Shown piece after piece: positions 1 through 6,758 of a stretch of 8,450 bases of DNA (positions are counted from its first letter, which is position 1; every line of letters begins with the position of its first letter). Source of the stretch: Spirochaeta sp. (lineage in GTDB: Bacteria; Spirochaetota; Spirochaetia; DSM-27196; Alkalispirochaetaceae); NCBI GenBank assembly GCA_007117185.1, contig SKHA01000390.1:1-8450 (forward strand), read 5' to 3'. The notes beneath the pieces are model-generated. The model had not been told where the DNA came from, made no database searches, and saw nothing but the letters and a program-made list of their open reading frames with translations. The position numbers were made by a program, and so were the translations under genes.

Positions 1-888
1 GCCCCCGTTGGGGGCGGTGTATCCATCAGGAAGAAAGGTCACGCTGCCGTCGTCGTTGATGATAATCGCGCCGTCTTCTTCCAGGGCCTCCCAGGACCCC
101 GGTTCGGCGGCGCGCCAGGAAAAGTCGTCGCTGGTCAGGGTAAACACGCCCTGCGTCTCGATGTTCGGTACGATGTGAAACACCTCAACCAGGAGGGCGC
201 GATACCGCTCCCACTTGAGGGGACCGGCGTCCAGGCGAGCGGTAATGGTCGCCGTACCGGAAGCAACCTGCTCCTCCCGGATCACCACCCGGTCAAGGGA
301 GAGTCCCCGGTCGATGGACTGGCCGTCAACGACCACCCAGGGGCCACTGTCCACCCGGTACTCCACCGCAATGATGTTCTGCTCCGACGGCCATATCAGT
401 TCCAGGGACCAGCTGCCCTCACCGGGTTCCTCAAGAAAGGTCATGGTGAGGGCAACCTCCACCAGCGCACCAGGTTGCACGCTGACGCCCTCCTGTTCGC
501 CCCGTACCAGCGGCGTCCCCTGCTCGTCCAGACCGGTAGCCCGTACCGTCCAGAGACCGGGAACCACATCCCGAAAGACCACCGCCTCACCGGCCACCGC
601 TCCGGAGGCCGCTACCACCACGTCTTCGGGAATGGGAGCACCGACGGGGCCATTCAAAAGAGAGAATGCGACGGTCACAATTTCATCTTCAGCGACATGT
701 GGAAAGACCGTCGATGCACTGAACGAGGACTGCAGTCCCACCGCAACAACCCCGGGCACCCGTGTTTCTTCAGACACCGGGTCCGGAGTCGATGGAGCGT
801 AGGGGCTGGTACACGCCGCCAACACCATGAACAGACTGACGGCGGCGATTGCCGGAAGGGCGCGCCTGGGCGCCGCGAACAGGATCAT
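1..888 (-). CDS. Surface lipoprotein, paralogue of the upstream gene (3' end outside window)
   Basis: The first 296 residues are visible and no stop is reached, so the gene continues beyond position 1. The start is ATG at 886-888. The N-terminus has two arginines, then a hydrophobic stretch (about residues 11-25) ending in the lipobox L-A-A-C with C26 as the lipidated residue, followed by TSPYAP. This predicts export and membrane anchoring by the lipoprotein pathway. The body is rich in V, A, G and T, as expected of a beta-sandwich. It shares several blocks with the preceding gene: CTSP, the ASTVFP block (residues 58-63), GSWSLEL.WP (158-167), IAVEYRV (173-179) and KWERY (225-229). The gene starts 10 nt after the upstream stop and has only a weak ribosome binding site (GGAG about 13 nt upstream), so the two are probably cotranscribed. 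No enzymatic motif is seen and the function is unknown. Confidence 0.85.
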   Translation of the reverse strand, partial: MILFAAPRRALPAIAAVSLFMVLAACTSPYAPSTPDPVSEETRVPGVVAVGLQSSFSASTVFPHVAEDEIVTVAFSLLNGPVGAPIPEDVVVAASGAVAGEAVVFRDVVPGLWTVRATGLDEQGTPLVRGEQEGVSVQPGALVEVALTMTFLEEPGEGSWSLELIWPSEQNIIAVEYRVDSGPWVVVDGQSIDRGLSLDRVVIREEQVASGTATITARLDAGPLKWERYRALLVEVFHIVPNIETQGVFTLTSDDFSWRAAEPGSWEALEEDGAIIINDDGSVTFLPDGYTAPNGG

Positions 889-898
889 TGTGTCGGGC

Positions 899-2065
899 CT
901 ACTCCGCCGGGAGGATACGCACCCGATGGTTGGCAGAGTACACCGTCCCGTTCACCGTCACCTCAAGGGTGATGAGCCGGACAACGCCCGCTTCACCGGC
1001 GGCCGGGGCGTCCATGGTAAAGGTTTCGCCGCTTTCGCCAGCTTGAATCTCACCATCAAGGCGCCACTGCCAGGCGGTTGCCCCGGTCACACCGGCGGTA
1101 ATGGTGAAGGAAGTACCCACCACCACGGTAGACTCCGGTGTTCCGCTGAAGAACGTTTCCAGATCTTCCGGGTTGTCTATCACTACGGTGATCGCGCTGC
1201 CGCCGCCGTAGGAAAACGCAGACGCATCCAACGCGATGGTACGTGACGAGGTGAGGTTGCTGAAGACGTAAAACCGCTCCCACTCCCGGGCCACCACGTT
1301 GTACGGCGAGGGTTTATCGCCGGCAACAAGGCGCACGTCCACACCGAAACCTCCGGGAGCCACTGTTCCCCCAATAGATACCCAGCGGTTTGTTCCATCG
1401 GTATCGATTGCACCGGCACTGACCCAGCCGCCACCGTTAACGGAGTACTCCACGGCGGTCACCACGTCGGTCAGGGGATAGTCCGGGTCATTTTCTGCCG
1501 GCCAGGAGACCACCAGCGACCACGATCCGTCTGGCCCGTTGGAATCATCCACAGGAGAAATGACAACCGGCGCCGGGGTTACCACTGATCCCAGAGCAAT
1601 GGTCACCGTCTCCGAGCCACGCAACAGGAGCAGACCGCTGTCAGCGGGATCACCGGCAAACGCTTCAATCGTCACCAGCCACTGGCCGGGCACAAGGTCC
1701 ACAAACTCCACCGGATCGGGAAACGCGCCACCGGCCCCGGCAGCAACTACTGCTGTCTGGCCGGGTGCGTCACCAGGCCCGTCCGAAAGCTCTACCCGAT
1801 AATGGGTTATCTCTGTCTGCACTACCTCCGGAAAGGTGGTCGACGCCGTTACCGAAGAGGAAGGCGAGACTGAAGATGGGGAGAGTGCGGAGAGGTTCGT
1901 CCCCTCAACATTGTTGAAAGAGACGCTGGTGATGCGCAGGATACCCCACAGACCATCATTTTCCGATGAAAAGGGAGAAAACGGGCTGGTACAGGACGTG
2001 AACGATACAGCAACCAGCACAGCCGAAACAACCAAGGGTATCAACAGTTTACTTTTTTCTCGCAT
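899..2065 (-). CDS. Surface lipoprotein with Ig-like C-terminal domain
   Basis: This is a 388-residue protein when the start is placed at ATG 2063-2065. The frame is open up to another ATG at 2120-2122, but that would add 19 residues ahead of a normal signal peptide (MREKSKLL, then a hydrophobic core). The signal ends in S-F-T-S-C, a permissive lipobox of the spirochaetal kind, with C25 as the lipidation site, followed by TSPFSP and a Ser/Thr-rich linker (residues 56-76). The middle (77-266) aligns with the downstream gene by eye: ASTTFP, GSWSLVVSWP, TAVEYSV and EWERF. The last 80 or so residues (ITAGVTGATAWQWRLDGE, then a VRLITLEVTVNG strand and YSANH) resemble the Ig/PKD-like modules common in bacterial surface lipoproteins. 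No catalytic motif is seen. A role in surface binding or envelope structure is only an inference. No strong ribosome binding site is present before either start. Confidence 0.85.
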   Translation of the reverse strand: MREKSKLLIPLVVSAVLVAVSFTSCTSPFSPFSSENDGLWGILRITSVSFNNVEGTNLSALSPSSVSPSSSVTASTTFPEVVQTEITHYRVELSDGPGDAPGQTAVVAAGAGGAFPDPVEFVDLVPGQWLVTIEAFAGDPADSGLLLLRGSETVTIALGSVVTPAPVVISPVDDSNGPDGSWSLVVSWPAENDPDYPLTDVVTAVEYSVNGGGWVSAGAIDTDGTNRWVSIGGTVAPGGFGVDVRLVAGDKPSPYNVVAREWERFYVFSNLTSSRTIALDASAFSYGGGSAITVVIDNPEDLETFFSGTPESTVVVGTSFTITAGVTGATAWQWRLDGEIQAGESGETFTMDAPAAGEAGVVRLITLEVTVNGTVYSANHRVRILPAE

Positions 2066-2275
2066 AGCACAGGTATTAAGCAATTTTCGTGCCAAATAAT
2101 TACTGACAGAAATAATCAACATATACCGCTATTAAGAGTGCATTATTAGAGTTTTTTATGTTACATTGCTATTTATGCACCTGCTGCTCTGCACGCCTGC
2201 CATGCAAAGAGCATAATCCAGATGCATAATGCATAGCAATTATGCATTATGCACGGGTCTCGTCCCCGTTTGCTC
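2066..2275. other. AT-rich intergenic region, probable control region of the lipoprotein pair
   Basis: About 210 bases separate the beta-barrel gene from the lipoprotein pair. The region is much more AT-rich than its flanks and holds a strong inverted repeat (annotated separately). It also has related short words: TGCATTAT at 2139-2146, TTATGCAC at 2173-2180, GCATAAT at 2211-2217 and TTATGCAC again at 2247-2254. A promoter for the lipoprotein genes is expected here, but I could not choose one convincing -35/-10 pair. No open frame with a plausible start is seen, apart from the unlikely 19-residue extension of the lipoprotein. Confidence 0.6.
2223..2253. repeat. Perfect 13-bp inverted repeat with 5-nt spacer
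   Basis: The left arm TGCATAATGCATA (2223-2235) is the exact reverse complement of the right arm TATGCATTATGCA (2241-2253), with the spacer GCAAT between them. Each arm itself contains ATGCAT-type palindromes: ATGCAT at 2222, 2229 and 2242, and ATGCAC at 2249. Next to it is a weaker 5-bp hairpin, ACGGG (2253-2257) with CCCGT (2265-2269), starting 7 nt after the stop of the beta-barrel gene. Neither hairpin is followed by a U-run on the minus strand, so a classical intrinsic terminator is unlikely. An operator for a dimeric regulator, or an mRNA 3'-end structure, are the main alternatives. Confidence 0.85.
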
Positions 2276-2845
2276 TCATTCTGTTACTGACGAAGTGATA
2301 CGATACCGCAGGGCAACACCAGCAAGCAGACTTCGCTCGGTGGCGTCCTCACCATCAGCAGCAAAGAAGGCCAGACGAAACGCCGTCCAGGCTGCCAGAC
2401 GAAGGGCTGGCGCGATTTCGTAGCCCACCTCCACCTGCGGACGCATAACAAACCCCGGTGCGGGATCCACATCCTCACTGTCACTTGAAAAGAACGAGTA
2501 CTGTCCGCCCAGAGAAAACCCCGGCGTCACGTACAGACGGTCCACCGGGGTATCCAGGTGATACTGGCCGCCCACCAGCACTACAACCCCGTTCTGCACC
2601 CCCGCGCCCAGGTCCACCACCGAATATCCCAGGTCCGCCGTCAGCTCCAGCGCAGGAACCGAGTCAGCCAGAAACGGGGGTCGCCAGTCACCCCGCAGGG
2701 TAATCTCGAAACCAACCGTCTCAATCTCCAGATTGCCGTAGAAGTTTGCCCCGGGATAGAGCCCCAGGCGCAGGTCCGCATGAACAGATACCACGGTGAA
2801 AACAGCAGCCAACACCATCATCACCACCAAACGCTTTTTTTCCAT
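2276..2845 (-). CDS. Small outer-membrane beta-barrel protein, signal peptide
   Basis: This is a 189-residue protein starting at ATG 2843-2845. The frame is open further upstream to 3253, but that part lies antiparallel in frame to the preceding gene's coding region and lacks a signal. The chosen start gives MEKKR plus a hydrophobic core and a V-H-A cleavage site, so the mature chain would begin at D24. The mature part alternates amphipathic strands with aromatic residues and short turns: LRLGLYPGANFYG, VGFEITLRGDW, ALELTADLGYSVV, VVLVGGQYHL, RLYVTPGFSLGGQYSFF, QVEVGYEIAP, LRLAAWTAFRLAFF and LLAGVALRYRI. This fits about eight strands of an OmpA/OmpW-sized barrel. The chain does not end in the usual aromatic residue. 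The ribosome binding site is weak (GCGGGA directly before ATG). The gene follows the 150-residue protein by 67 nt and may share its transcript. Its ligand or role cannot be told from the sequence. Confidence 0.78.
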   Translation of the reverse strand: MEKKRLVVMMVLAAVFTVVSVHADLRLGLYPGANFYGNLEIETVGFEITLRGDWRPPFLADSVPALELTADLGYSVVDLGAGVQNGVVVLVGGQYHLDTPVDRLYVTPGFSLGGQYSFFSSDSEDVDPAPGFVMRPQVEVGYEIAPALRLAAWTAFRLAFFAADGEDATERSLLAGVALRYRITSSVTE

Positions 2846-2912
2846 TCCCGCAGTATGTCTGCCCGGCGCCGCCGATGCAACCGGCTCGCCCCGATTTATG
2901 GCTCGTCCCGAT

Positions 2913-3365
2913 TCATCGGATGAACGGCCCGGGATCGCGGTAGATCCGCTCTTCGTACTCCCGCTGCGTACAGGGGATAAACACCTCAAGAAAATCGAGC
3001 TCCCCTGCCCGGGACGAACAGGCGACGCCCTGTTCCGCGAAAACCCACAGATTGGCCCGCTTGCCCGCCCGGGAACGTAACCGTACCGGATTATCGCCAA
3101 ACCGGGTACGCAGGTCCGCCTCACCGAACGAGCTGAGCCCCCGGAAGGCAATATACACAAGCTCCACGTTGCCCTCCTTGAGATAGACCGTCCCGGGAAA
3201 GACCTCCCGGTTCTCCACAGAGACCACGTCCTCCATTCCCTGATACTCGTCACCTGACACTATCGTCGCAGCGGTGCCCAAAACTCGCCGCACCTCATCA
3301 AGACTCAGACCAAGAAGGGCCCGCGCGTCGTTGATCAGCATCTCCATCGGGTCCACATCAACCAT
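2913..3365 (-). CDS. Conserved-looking hypothetical protein, two BamE-like half repeats
   Basis: This is a 150-residue protein I do not recognise. It has no signal peptide or membrane segment, so it is probably cytosolic. The start at ATG 3363-3365 is fixed by a perfect AGGAGG five bases upstream. Two segments look alike: LSLDEVRRVLGTA (residues 20-32), followed later by VYLKEGNVELVYIAF, and GEADLRTRFGDNP (81-93), followed by WVFAEQGV...LDFLEVFIP. The pattern of a helix ending in [VL]R..[LF]G followed by beta strands recalls the SmpA/BamE-type fold, but this is a fold-level guess. Two cysteines (C116, C132) lie in the second half. It starts 26 nt after the MFS transporter stop, so the two are very probably cotranscribed. 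Confidence 0.8.
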   Translation of the reverse strand: MVDVDPMEMLINDARALLGLSLDEVRRVLGTAATIVSGDEYQGMEDVVSVENREVFPGTVYLKEGNVELVYIAFRGLSSFGEADLRTRFGDNPVRLRSRAGKRANLWVFAEQGVACSSRAGELDFLEVFIPCTQREYEERIYRDPGPFIR

Positions 3366-3370
3366 TGTAG

Positions 3371-3376
3371 CCTCCT
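3371..3376 (-). promoter_or_regulatory. Strong ribosome binding site for the 150-residue protein
   Basis: AGGAGG on the minus strand, five bases before ATG 3363-3365. It selects this ATG over the in-frame ATG six codons later. Confidence 0.85.
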
Positions 3377-3391
3377 GTCATGCAGGATATA

Positions 3392-4588
3392 TCAGACAGG
3401 TCGGCTGCCGATTCGGTTGGCCAATACCGCCATGGTGACGCCGATCACCAGCAACACGGCGACCAGTCCGTAGGCGTTGAAGATCCCCACGTGGTCCGCG
3501 AACCTCCCGAGAACCAGCGGGACGATCAGGATCGCCAGCCCTGCCCCGAGGGAGATGCGGGCGCTGGCGGTATTCGCCCGTTCAGAGGCGGAGCCCACTG
3601 CGGCTGCCATCGCCAGAGGGAAGAGGTTGGACATTCCCAGCCCGATCACAAACAAGCCCAGGACGTTCACCCAGGGTGCTCCACCCAGCCAGAAGAGGGG
3701 AAATCCAATCATACTGACCCCGAAAGCGAGAATCAGGAGACGATCCGCACGGATGAACCTGGTCAGGCGACTTCCACCCAACCTCCCCCCCACGTAGGCA
3801 ACCCAGAAGACGGTAAGGAGGGTCGCTGCCAGAGTCCTGGGCAAGCCCACAGCATTCTCAAGGAAATCGCCCCCCCAGAAGATCATGCACCACTCGCTGG
3901 CGACAACGGAGACAAGCACAAGCCAGTACATCCAGAACCGACCCGGAAGAAATCGGGACGGCGGCGGAGCGGAAGGGGTTTCCGACTCAGACGACTCGGG
4001 AACGGGGTCGCGCCCGAATCGCAGAGCCAACGCCAGGGCGATAGCGCTCCCGAGGATCGGAGCCCATCGCCAGCCAAGACCGACCTGCACAAACGCTCCC
4101 ACCGCCAGTGGCGCCATCATCGAGGATACCGCGGCGGCGATATTGGCCTCCGTGAGGGCGGTTGCGCGATGGATACCGTGGCGATCGGAAAGCATCGCCT
4201 GCACCATCACCATCACGAAGGATCCGACAAAGCCCATGATCAGAACCCCGCCGATGGTGAACAGGGGCTGCCGGGCAAGGACCAGCACCAGCGCGCCGGC
4301 GCCCATCCCGCTGGCGCCGCCCCAATAGACGATCTTTCGTCCCCACCGATGAGCGAGCTGGTCCGAGATCAATCCGGCGATGATCATTCCCACCGCAAAA
4401 GCGCTCAGGTGGAGTCCCGCTATGGTGTAGTTAAGATCGAGCTCGGCCCGCAGGAACGGCACCAGGGGTCCCAGCATCGACTGCATGTAAGCGTAGTACG
4501 CCAGCATGATGTATGCGAGCCAGGTGAAACGATCGCGAGAGAGGGGACTGATGACAGCAAGGGTGTTCGGTATGGTTGTGTGCTTCAA
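3392..4588 (-). CDS. Major facilitator superfamily transporter, 12 TM segments
   Basis: This 398-residue inner-membrane protein has two blocks of six hydrophobic segments, joined by a polar, proline-rich cytoplasmic loop (about residues 191-216, ESSESETPSAPPP). The MFS signature motif A follows TM2 as G-L-I-S-D-Q-L-A-H-R-W-G-R-K (72-85), and a degenerate copy (GGRLGGSRLTRFIRADR) lies in the equivalent place in the second half. MFS proteins move small solutes by coupling to ion gradients or as uniporters; the substrate cannot be told here. The start is TTG at 4586-4588. A stop codon lies two codons upstream in frame, and the next in-frame ATG (residue 28) would remove half of TM1. The ribosome binding site is modest (GTGAG, 6 nt away). 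A candidate promoter lies 30 nt upstream. The gene leads an apparent unit with the two genes that follow it. Confidence 0.92.
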   Translation of the reverse strand: MKHTTIPNTLAVISPLSRDRFTWLAYIMLAYYAYMQSMLGPLVPFLRAELDLNYTIAGLHLSAFAVGMIIAGLISDQLAHRWGRKIVYWGGASGMGAGALVLVLARQPLFTIGGVLIMGFVGSFVMVMVQAMLSDRHGIHRATALTEANIAAAVSSMMAPLAVGAFVQVGLGWRWAPILGSAIALALALRFGRDPVPESSESETPSAPPPSRFLPGRFWMYWLVLVSVVASEWCMIFWGGDFLENAVGLPRTLAATLLTVFWVAYVGGRLGGSRLTRFIRADRLLILAFGVSMIGFPLFWLGGAPWVNVLGLFVIGLGMSNLFPLAMAAAVGSASERANTASARISLGAGLAILIVPLVLGRFADHVGIFNAYGLVAVLLVIGVTMAVLANRIGSRPV

Positions 4589-4617
4589 CGGTTACTCACG
4601 CGTCTGTGGACCACATC

Positions 4618-4647
4618 AGTAAAGCCCATGCCTCGCGTGGCTGTCAA
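4618..4647 (-). promoter_or_regulatory. Candidate sigma-70 promoter for the MFS transporter
   Basis: On the minus strand a consensus TTGACA (4642-4647) is followed after 18 nt by TTTACT (4618-4623; four of six matches to TATAAT). Transcription would start near 4611, leaving a leader of about 23 nt before the TTG start codon. The -35 element is perfect. The -10 element is mediocre and the spacing is one base long, so the call is tentative. Confidence 0.5.
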
Positions 4648-4719
4648 CGGAGAGCATCAGCAACGCTCCGCCCATTCTGCTGACTCAAGCGAGCGCCCGC
4701 ACGTTTTGGTCCGGTTTTA

Positions 4720-5382
4720 TCAGTACTGACCGGGTCTGGCGTCATCCACGATTTTGAGCGCCCGCATCTCCTTGTGGATGCGTTCCATCTTGCGATCCAG
4801 CTGCTCAATATCTGTCGCCGTATCGTGAAGCTCATTCATGAGACGTTGCGGCACCTCGCCATGGTACTTGTAGTAGATCTTGTGCTCCAGGCTTGCCCAG
4901 AAATCCATTGCAATGGTGCGGATCTGCACCTCTACATATACCCGCACTACACGGTCAGACAAATGCACCGGAACCTTGATGATCATATGCAGGCTGCGAT
5001 ACCCGCTTGGTTTCGGCTCCTCGATGTAGTCCTTGTACTCAACAACGTCCAGCCCTTCCTGCTGCATGAGCATTCCGGCAATGCGATAGATGTCCGAAAC
5101 AAAAGAACATGAAACGCGGATCCCCGCGATGTCACGGATATGCTCGCTGATGGAGTTCAGGTCATGTGAGCACCCGCGTTCGTGAGTTTTCCGAAGGATG
5201 CTCTCAGGAGACTTGAGACGCTGTGCCACATGCTCAATGGGGCTGTATTCATGAGTGGACTCAAAATCCAGTTTGAGTATCTCAATCCGAGTGGCAATTT
5301 CCTTGAGTGCACATGCGTAGCGGTTCATGAAACGGGTGAGACTCTGGGTATCGCCTGCGCCAAGGGCGGGCAGATCCCTCAC
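4720..5382 (-). CDS. relQ: Small alarmone (ppGpp) synthetase, RelQ/YjbM type
   Basis: This 220-residue cytosolic enzyme is predicted to transfer pyrophosphate from ATP to GDP or GTP, making (p)ppGpp. It consists of a RelA/SpoT synthetase domain only, with no hydrolase, TGS or ACT domain. Family hallmarks are visible: SPIEHVAQRLKSPESIL (residues 47-63), DIAGIRV (84-90; D84 is the expected metal-binding Asp), GYRSLH (127-132), VEVQIRT (150-156; E151 is the expected catalytic Glu) and the DFWASLEHKIYYKY block (160-173). The C-terminal helices match RelQ, which assembles as a tetramer. The start is GTG at 5380-5382, overlapping the histidine kinase stop as GTGA, with GAGG six bases upstream. An ATG at residue 19 is less likely because the RF.NRY region aligns within the N-terminus of known RelQ proteins. 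It is the third gene of the regulator-kinase operon. No clear terminator follows it. Confidence 0.93.
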   Translation of the reverse strand: MRDLPALGAGDTQSLTRFMNRYACALKEIATRIEILKLDFESTHEYSPIEHVAQRLKSPESILRKTHERGCSHDLNSISEHIRDIAGIRVSCSFVSDIYRIAGMLMQQEGLDVVEYKDYIEEPKPSGYRSLHMIIKVPVHLSDRVVRVYVEVQIRTIAMDFWASLEHKIYYKYHGEVPQRLMNELHDTATDIEQLDRKMERIHKEMRALKIVDDARPGQY

Positions 5383-6758
5383 ACCGGACCTCGTGCCAGC
5401 GATGCCGGATTGCGATGCTGTGGCTTGCGAGACATTGGAAGTGGTACAGTTGAGCTATCGTGGCTGCAGTTCAGGGGAAGGGTTACCACGAAGCGAGTTC
5501 CTTTTCCCGGCGTGCTGTCCACATCAACTCTCCCGTGCTGGAGATCAATGATTCGCTTTACCAGTGACAGGCCCAGGCCGCTTCCTTCCCCTGATCGCGC
5601 ACTCTCCACCTGAAAAAACTTTTCGAAGATGCGCGGCAGGTTTTCCCGGGAGATGCCCATACCGTGATCGCGGACAACTACCTCTGCATGGCTACCTGAA
5701 GCTGTAAGGCAGAGTTCTATCTCTGCTTCCTCGGGAGAAAACTTGATTGCGTTGCCTATCAGATTCAGCCATACCTGTTGCAACAGTTCTTCATTCGCCT
5801 GGATCTCAACCTCCTGCAGCTCAATGCTGAAGTTTAAATCCTTACGGCTCCAATGGGGCTCCAGCACAAGAACTGCGTGGCGTATCTGCTCATCCAGGTA
5901 AAACTTCGTGTGTGTCTCTACACGTTCCTGGTTTTCCAGTTTGGTCAGGCTGAGCAAGGTTGAGGAGAGGTTGGCCAGACGGGTTGCTTCCTCCACAATG
6001 ACCTCGCTGTACTCCGCCCGTTCTTCCTCCGTTATGCCGGGGTTCTGCAAAAGAGCGGCAAAGCCCCTGATGGAAGCGAGCGGGGTTTTGATCTCGTGGG
6101 AGACGTTGCTGATGAAGTCCTTGCGGAGATACTCGATATCGCGAAGCTGACGCACCATCAGATTGAAGTTATCCGTGAGCCGCCCGATCTCATCATTCCG
6201 CGAACTCTCTATCTGGATGTCGAAATTCCCTTTGGCAACCTCCTGGGTTGCTTCAGTCAGTTCCAGCACCGGGTGTACGACCTTGCGTGTTAACGCCACA
6301 ACCAATGCTGCCGCAATGAGAAGATACAGCGCAAATGAGGTCCAGAGTCGAGAGAACCAGATCTGGAAGATGTTGTACTGCGGTTGCATACCAATTCGGA
6401 CGTAGGAATCGCCCAGGTGGAGCACCGTTGATGTCCCCTTGAACGGCCCCTCATGAAGGATGACGATTCCGCCGTCATCAAGGCTCTGGTGGGTATCCAA
6501 CCCGAGATCTGTGGGATCGAGAATTCCTACAGGTCTAAGACGATAGTTCGATCTGATGATAACCGAGATGATATCCTCTATGCTCAGCGACGTTTGTGAG
6601 CGTAACGCCTGTATTGTCATGGCGAGCTCGCGCTGATCCCGGGCAATCTCCTCGTCCACCTGGCGGGACAGGAACATGACTGCCACAAATGATAGCAGCG
6701 AGAAAAAAAGGATAATCCCCAAAAAGAATGCCGCAAGCTTGATACTGATTTTGTTCAT
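5379..6758 (-). CDS. Sensor histidine kinase, PhoR-like, membrane bound
   Basis: This 459-residue inner-membrane sensor autophosphorylates and passes phosphate to the regulator encoded just upstream. Layout: TM1 about residues 8-30; a periplasmic sensing region of about 105 residues (32-136) with no family I recognise; TM2 about 138-157; a HAMP linker (158-210, VVHPVLELTEATQEVAKGNF and DEIGRL); a HisKA domain with FISNVSHEIKTPL (phosphoacceptor H221); and a HATPase_c domain with N-box NLIGNAIKFSP (332-342), G1 DHGMGI (364-369), F-box FEKFFQ and G2 GSGLGLSL (392-399). G1 has His where Thr or Asn is common. The catalytic set looks intact. A tail of about 30 residues (430-459; CSHDSSTVPLP...LARGPV) extends past the usual end of the domain. 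The start ATG at 6756-6758 overlaps the regulator stop as ATGA, with only a weak ribosome binding site, so coupled translation is likely. Confidence 0.96.
   Translation of the reverse strand: MNKISIKLAAFFLGIILFFSLLSFVAVMFLSRQVDEEIARDQRELAMTIQALRSQTSLSIEDIISVIIRSNYRLRPVGILDPTDLGLDTHQSLDDGGIVILHEGPFKGTSTVLHLGDSYVRIGMQPQYNIFQIWFSRLWTSFALYLLIAAALVVALTRKVVHPVLELTEATQEVAKGNFDIQIESSRNDEIGRLTDNFNLMVRQLRDIEYLRKDFISNVSHEIKTPLASIRGFAALLQNPGITEEERAEYSEVIVEEATRLANLSSTLLSLTKLENQERVETHTKFYLDEQIRHAVLVLEPHWSRKDLNFSIELQEVEIQANEELLQQVWLNLIGNAIKFSPEEAEIELCLTASGSHAEVVVRDHGMGISRENLPRIFEKFFQVESARSGEGSGLGLSLVKRIIDLQHGRVDVDSTPGKGTRFVVTLPLNCSHDSSTVPLPMSRKPQHRNPASLARGPV
5389..5392 (-). promoter_or_regulatory. Ribosome binding site for the alarmone synthetase, inside the kinase gene
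   Basis: GAGG on the minus strand, six bases before the GTG start at 5380-5382. It supports the GTG rather than the downstream ATG as the start. Confidence 0.6.

Noticed and set aside
175..972. Plus-strand open frames opposite the first lipoprotein (265 and 195 codons)
   Set aside because: The compositions are rich in R, P, H and T with no domain, and the minus frame has a lipoprotein signal and similarity to its neighbour.
2066..2122. ATG at 2120-2122 as start of the second lipoprotein
   Set aside because: It adds 19 residues before a normal charged-plus-hydrophobic signal peptide. The ATG at 2063-2065 gives standard geometry to the lipobox Cys.
2223..2269. Intrinsic terminator for the beta-barrel gene
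   Set aside because: Two hairpins are present, but neither is followed by a U-run on the minus strand and the larger stem is AT-rich. Kept only as an inverted repeat.
2846..3253. Upstream extension of the beta-barrel reading frame (136 more codons)
   Set aside because: It overlaps the 150-residue protein in another frame on the same strand, has an arginine-rich shadow-like composition, and would bury the signal peptide at residue 137.
4660..4719. Terminator after the alarmone synthetase
   Set aside because: Only short imperfect stems (CCGGT with ACCGG, and the TCAGTACTGA palindrome at the stop codon) are seen, without a U-run.
3380..4729. Long plus-strand open frame of 449 codons opposite the MFS transporter
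   Set aside because: It is antisense to a clear 12-TM transporter. Its product is rich in H, Q, G, R and D with low complexity, the typical mirror of a GC-rich membrane-protein gene, and there is no family motif.
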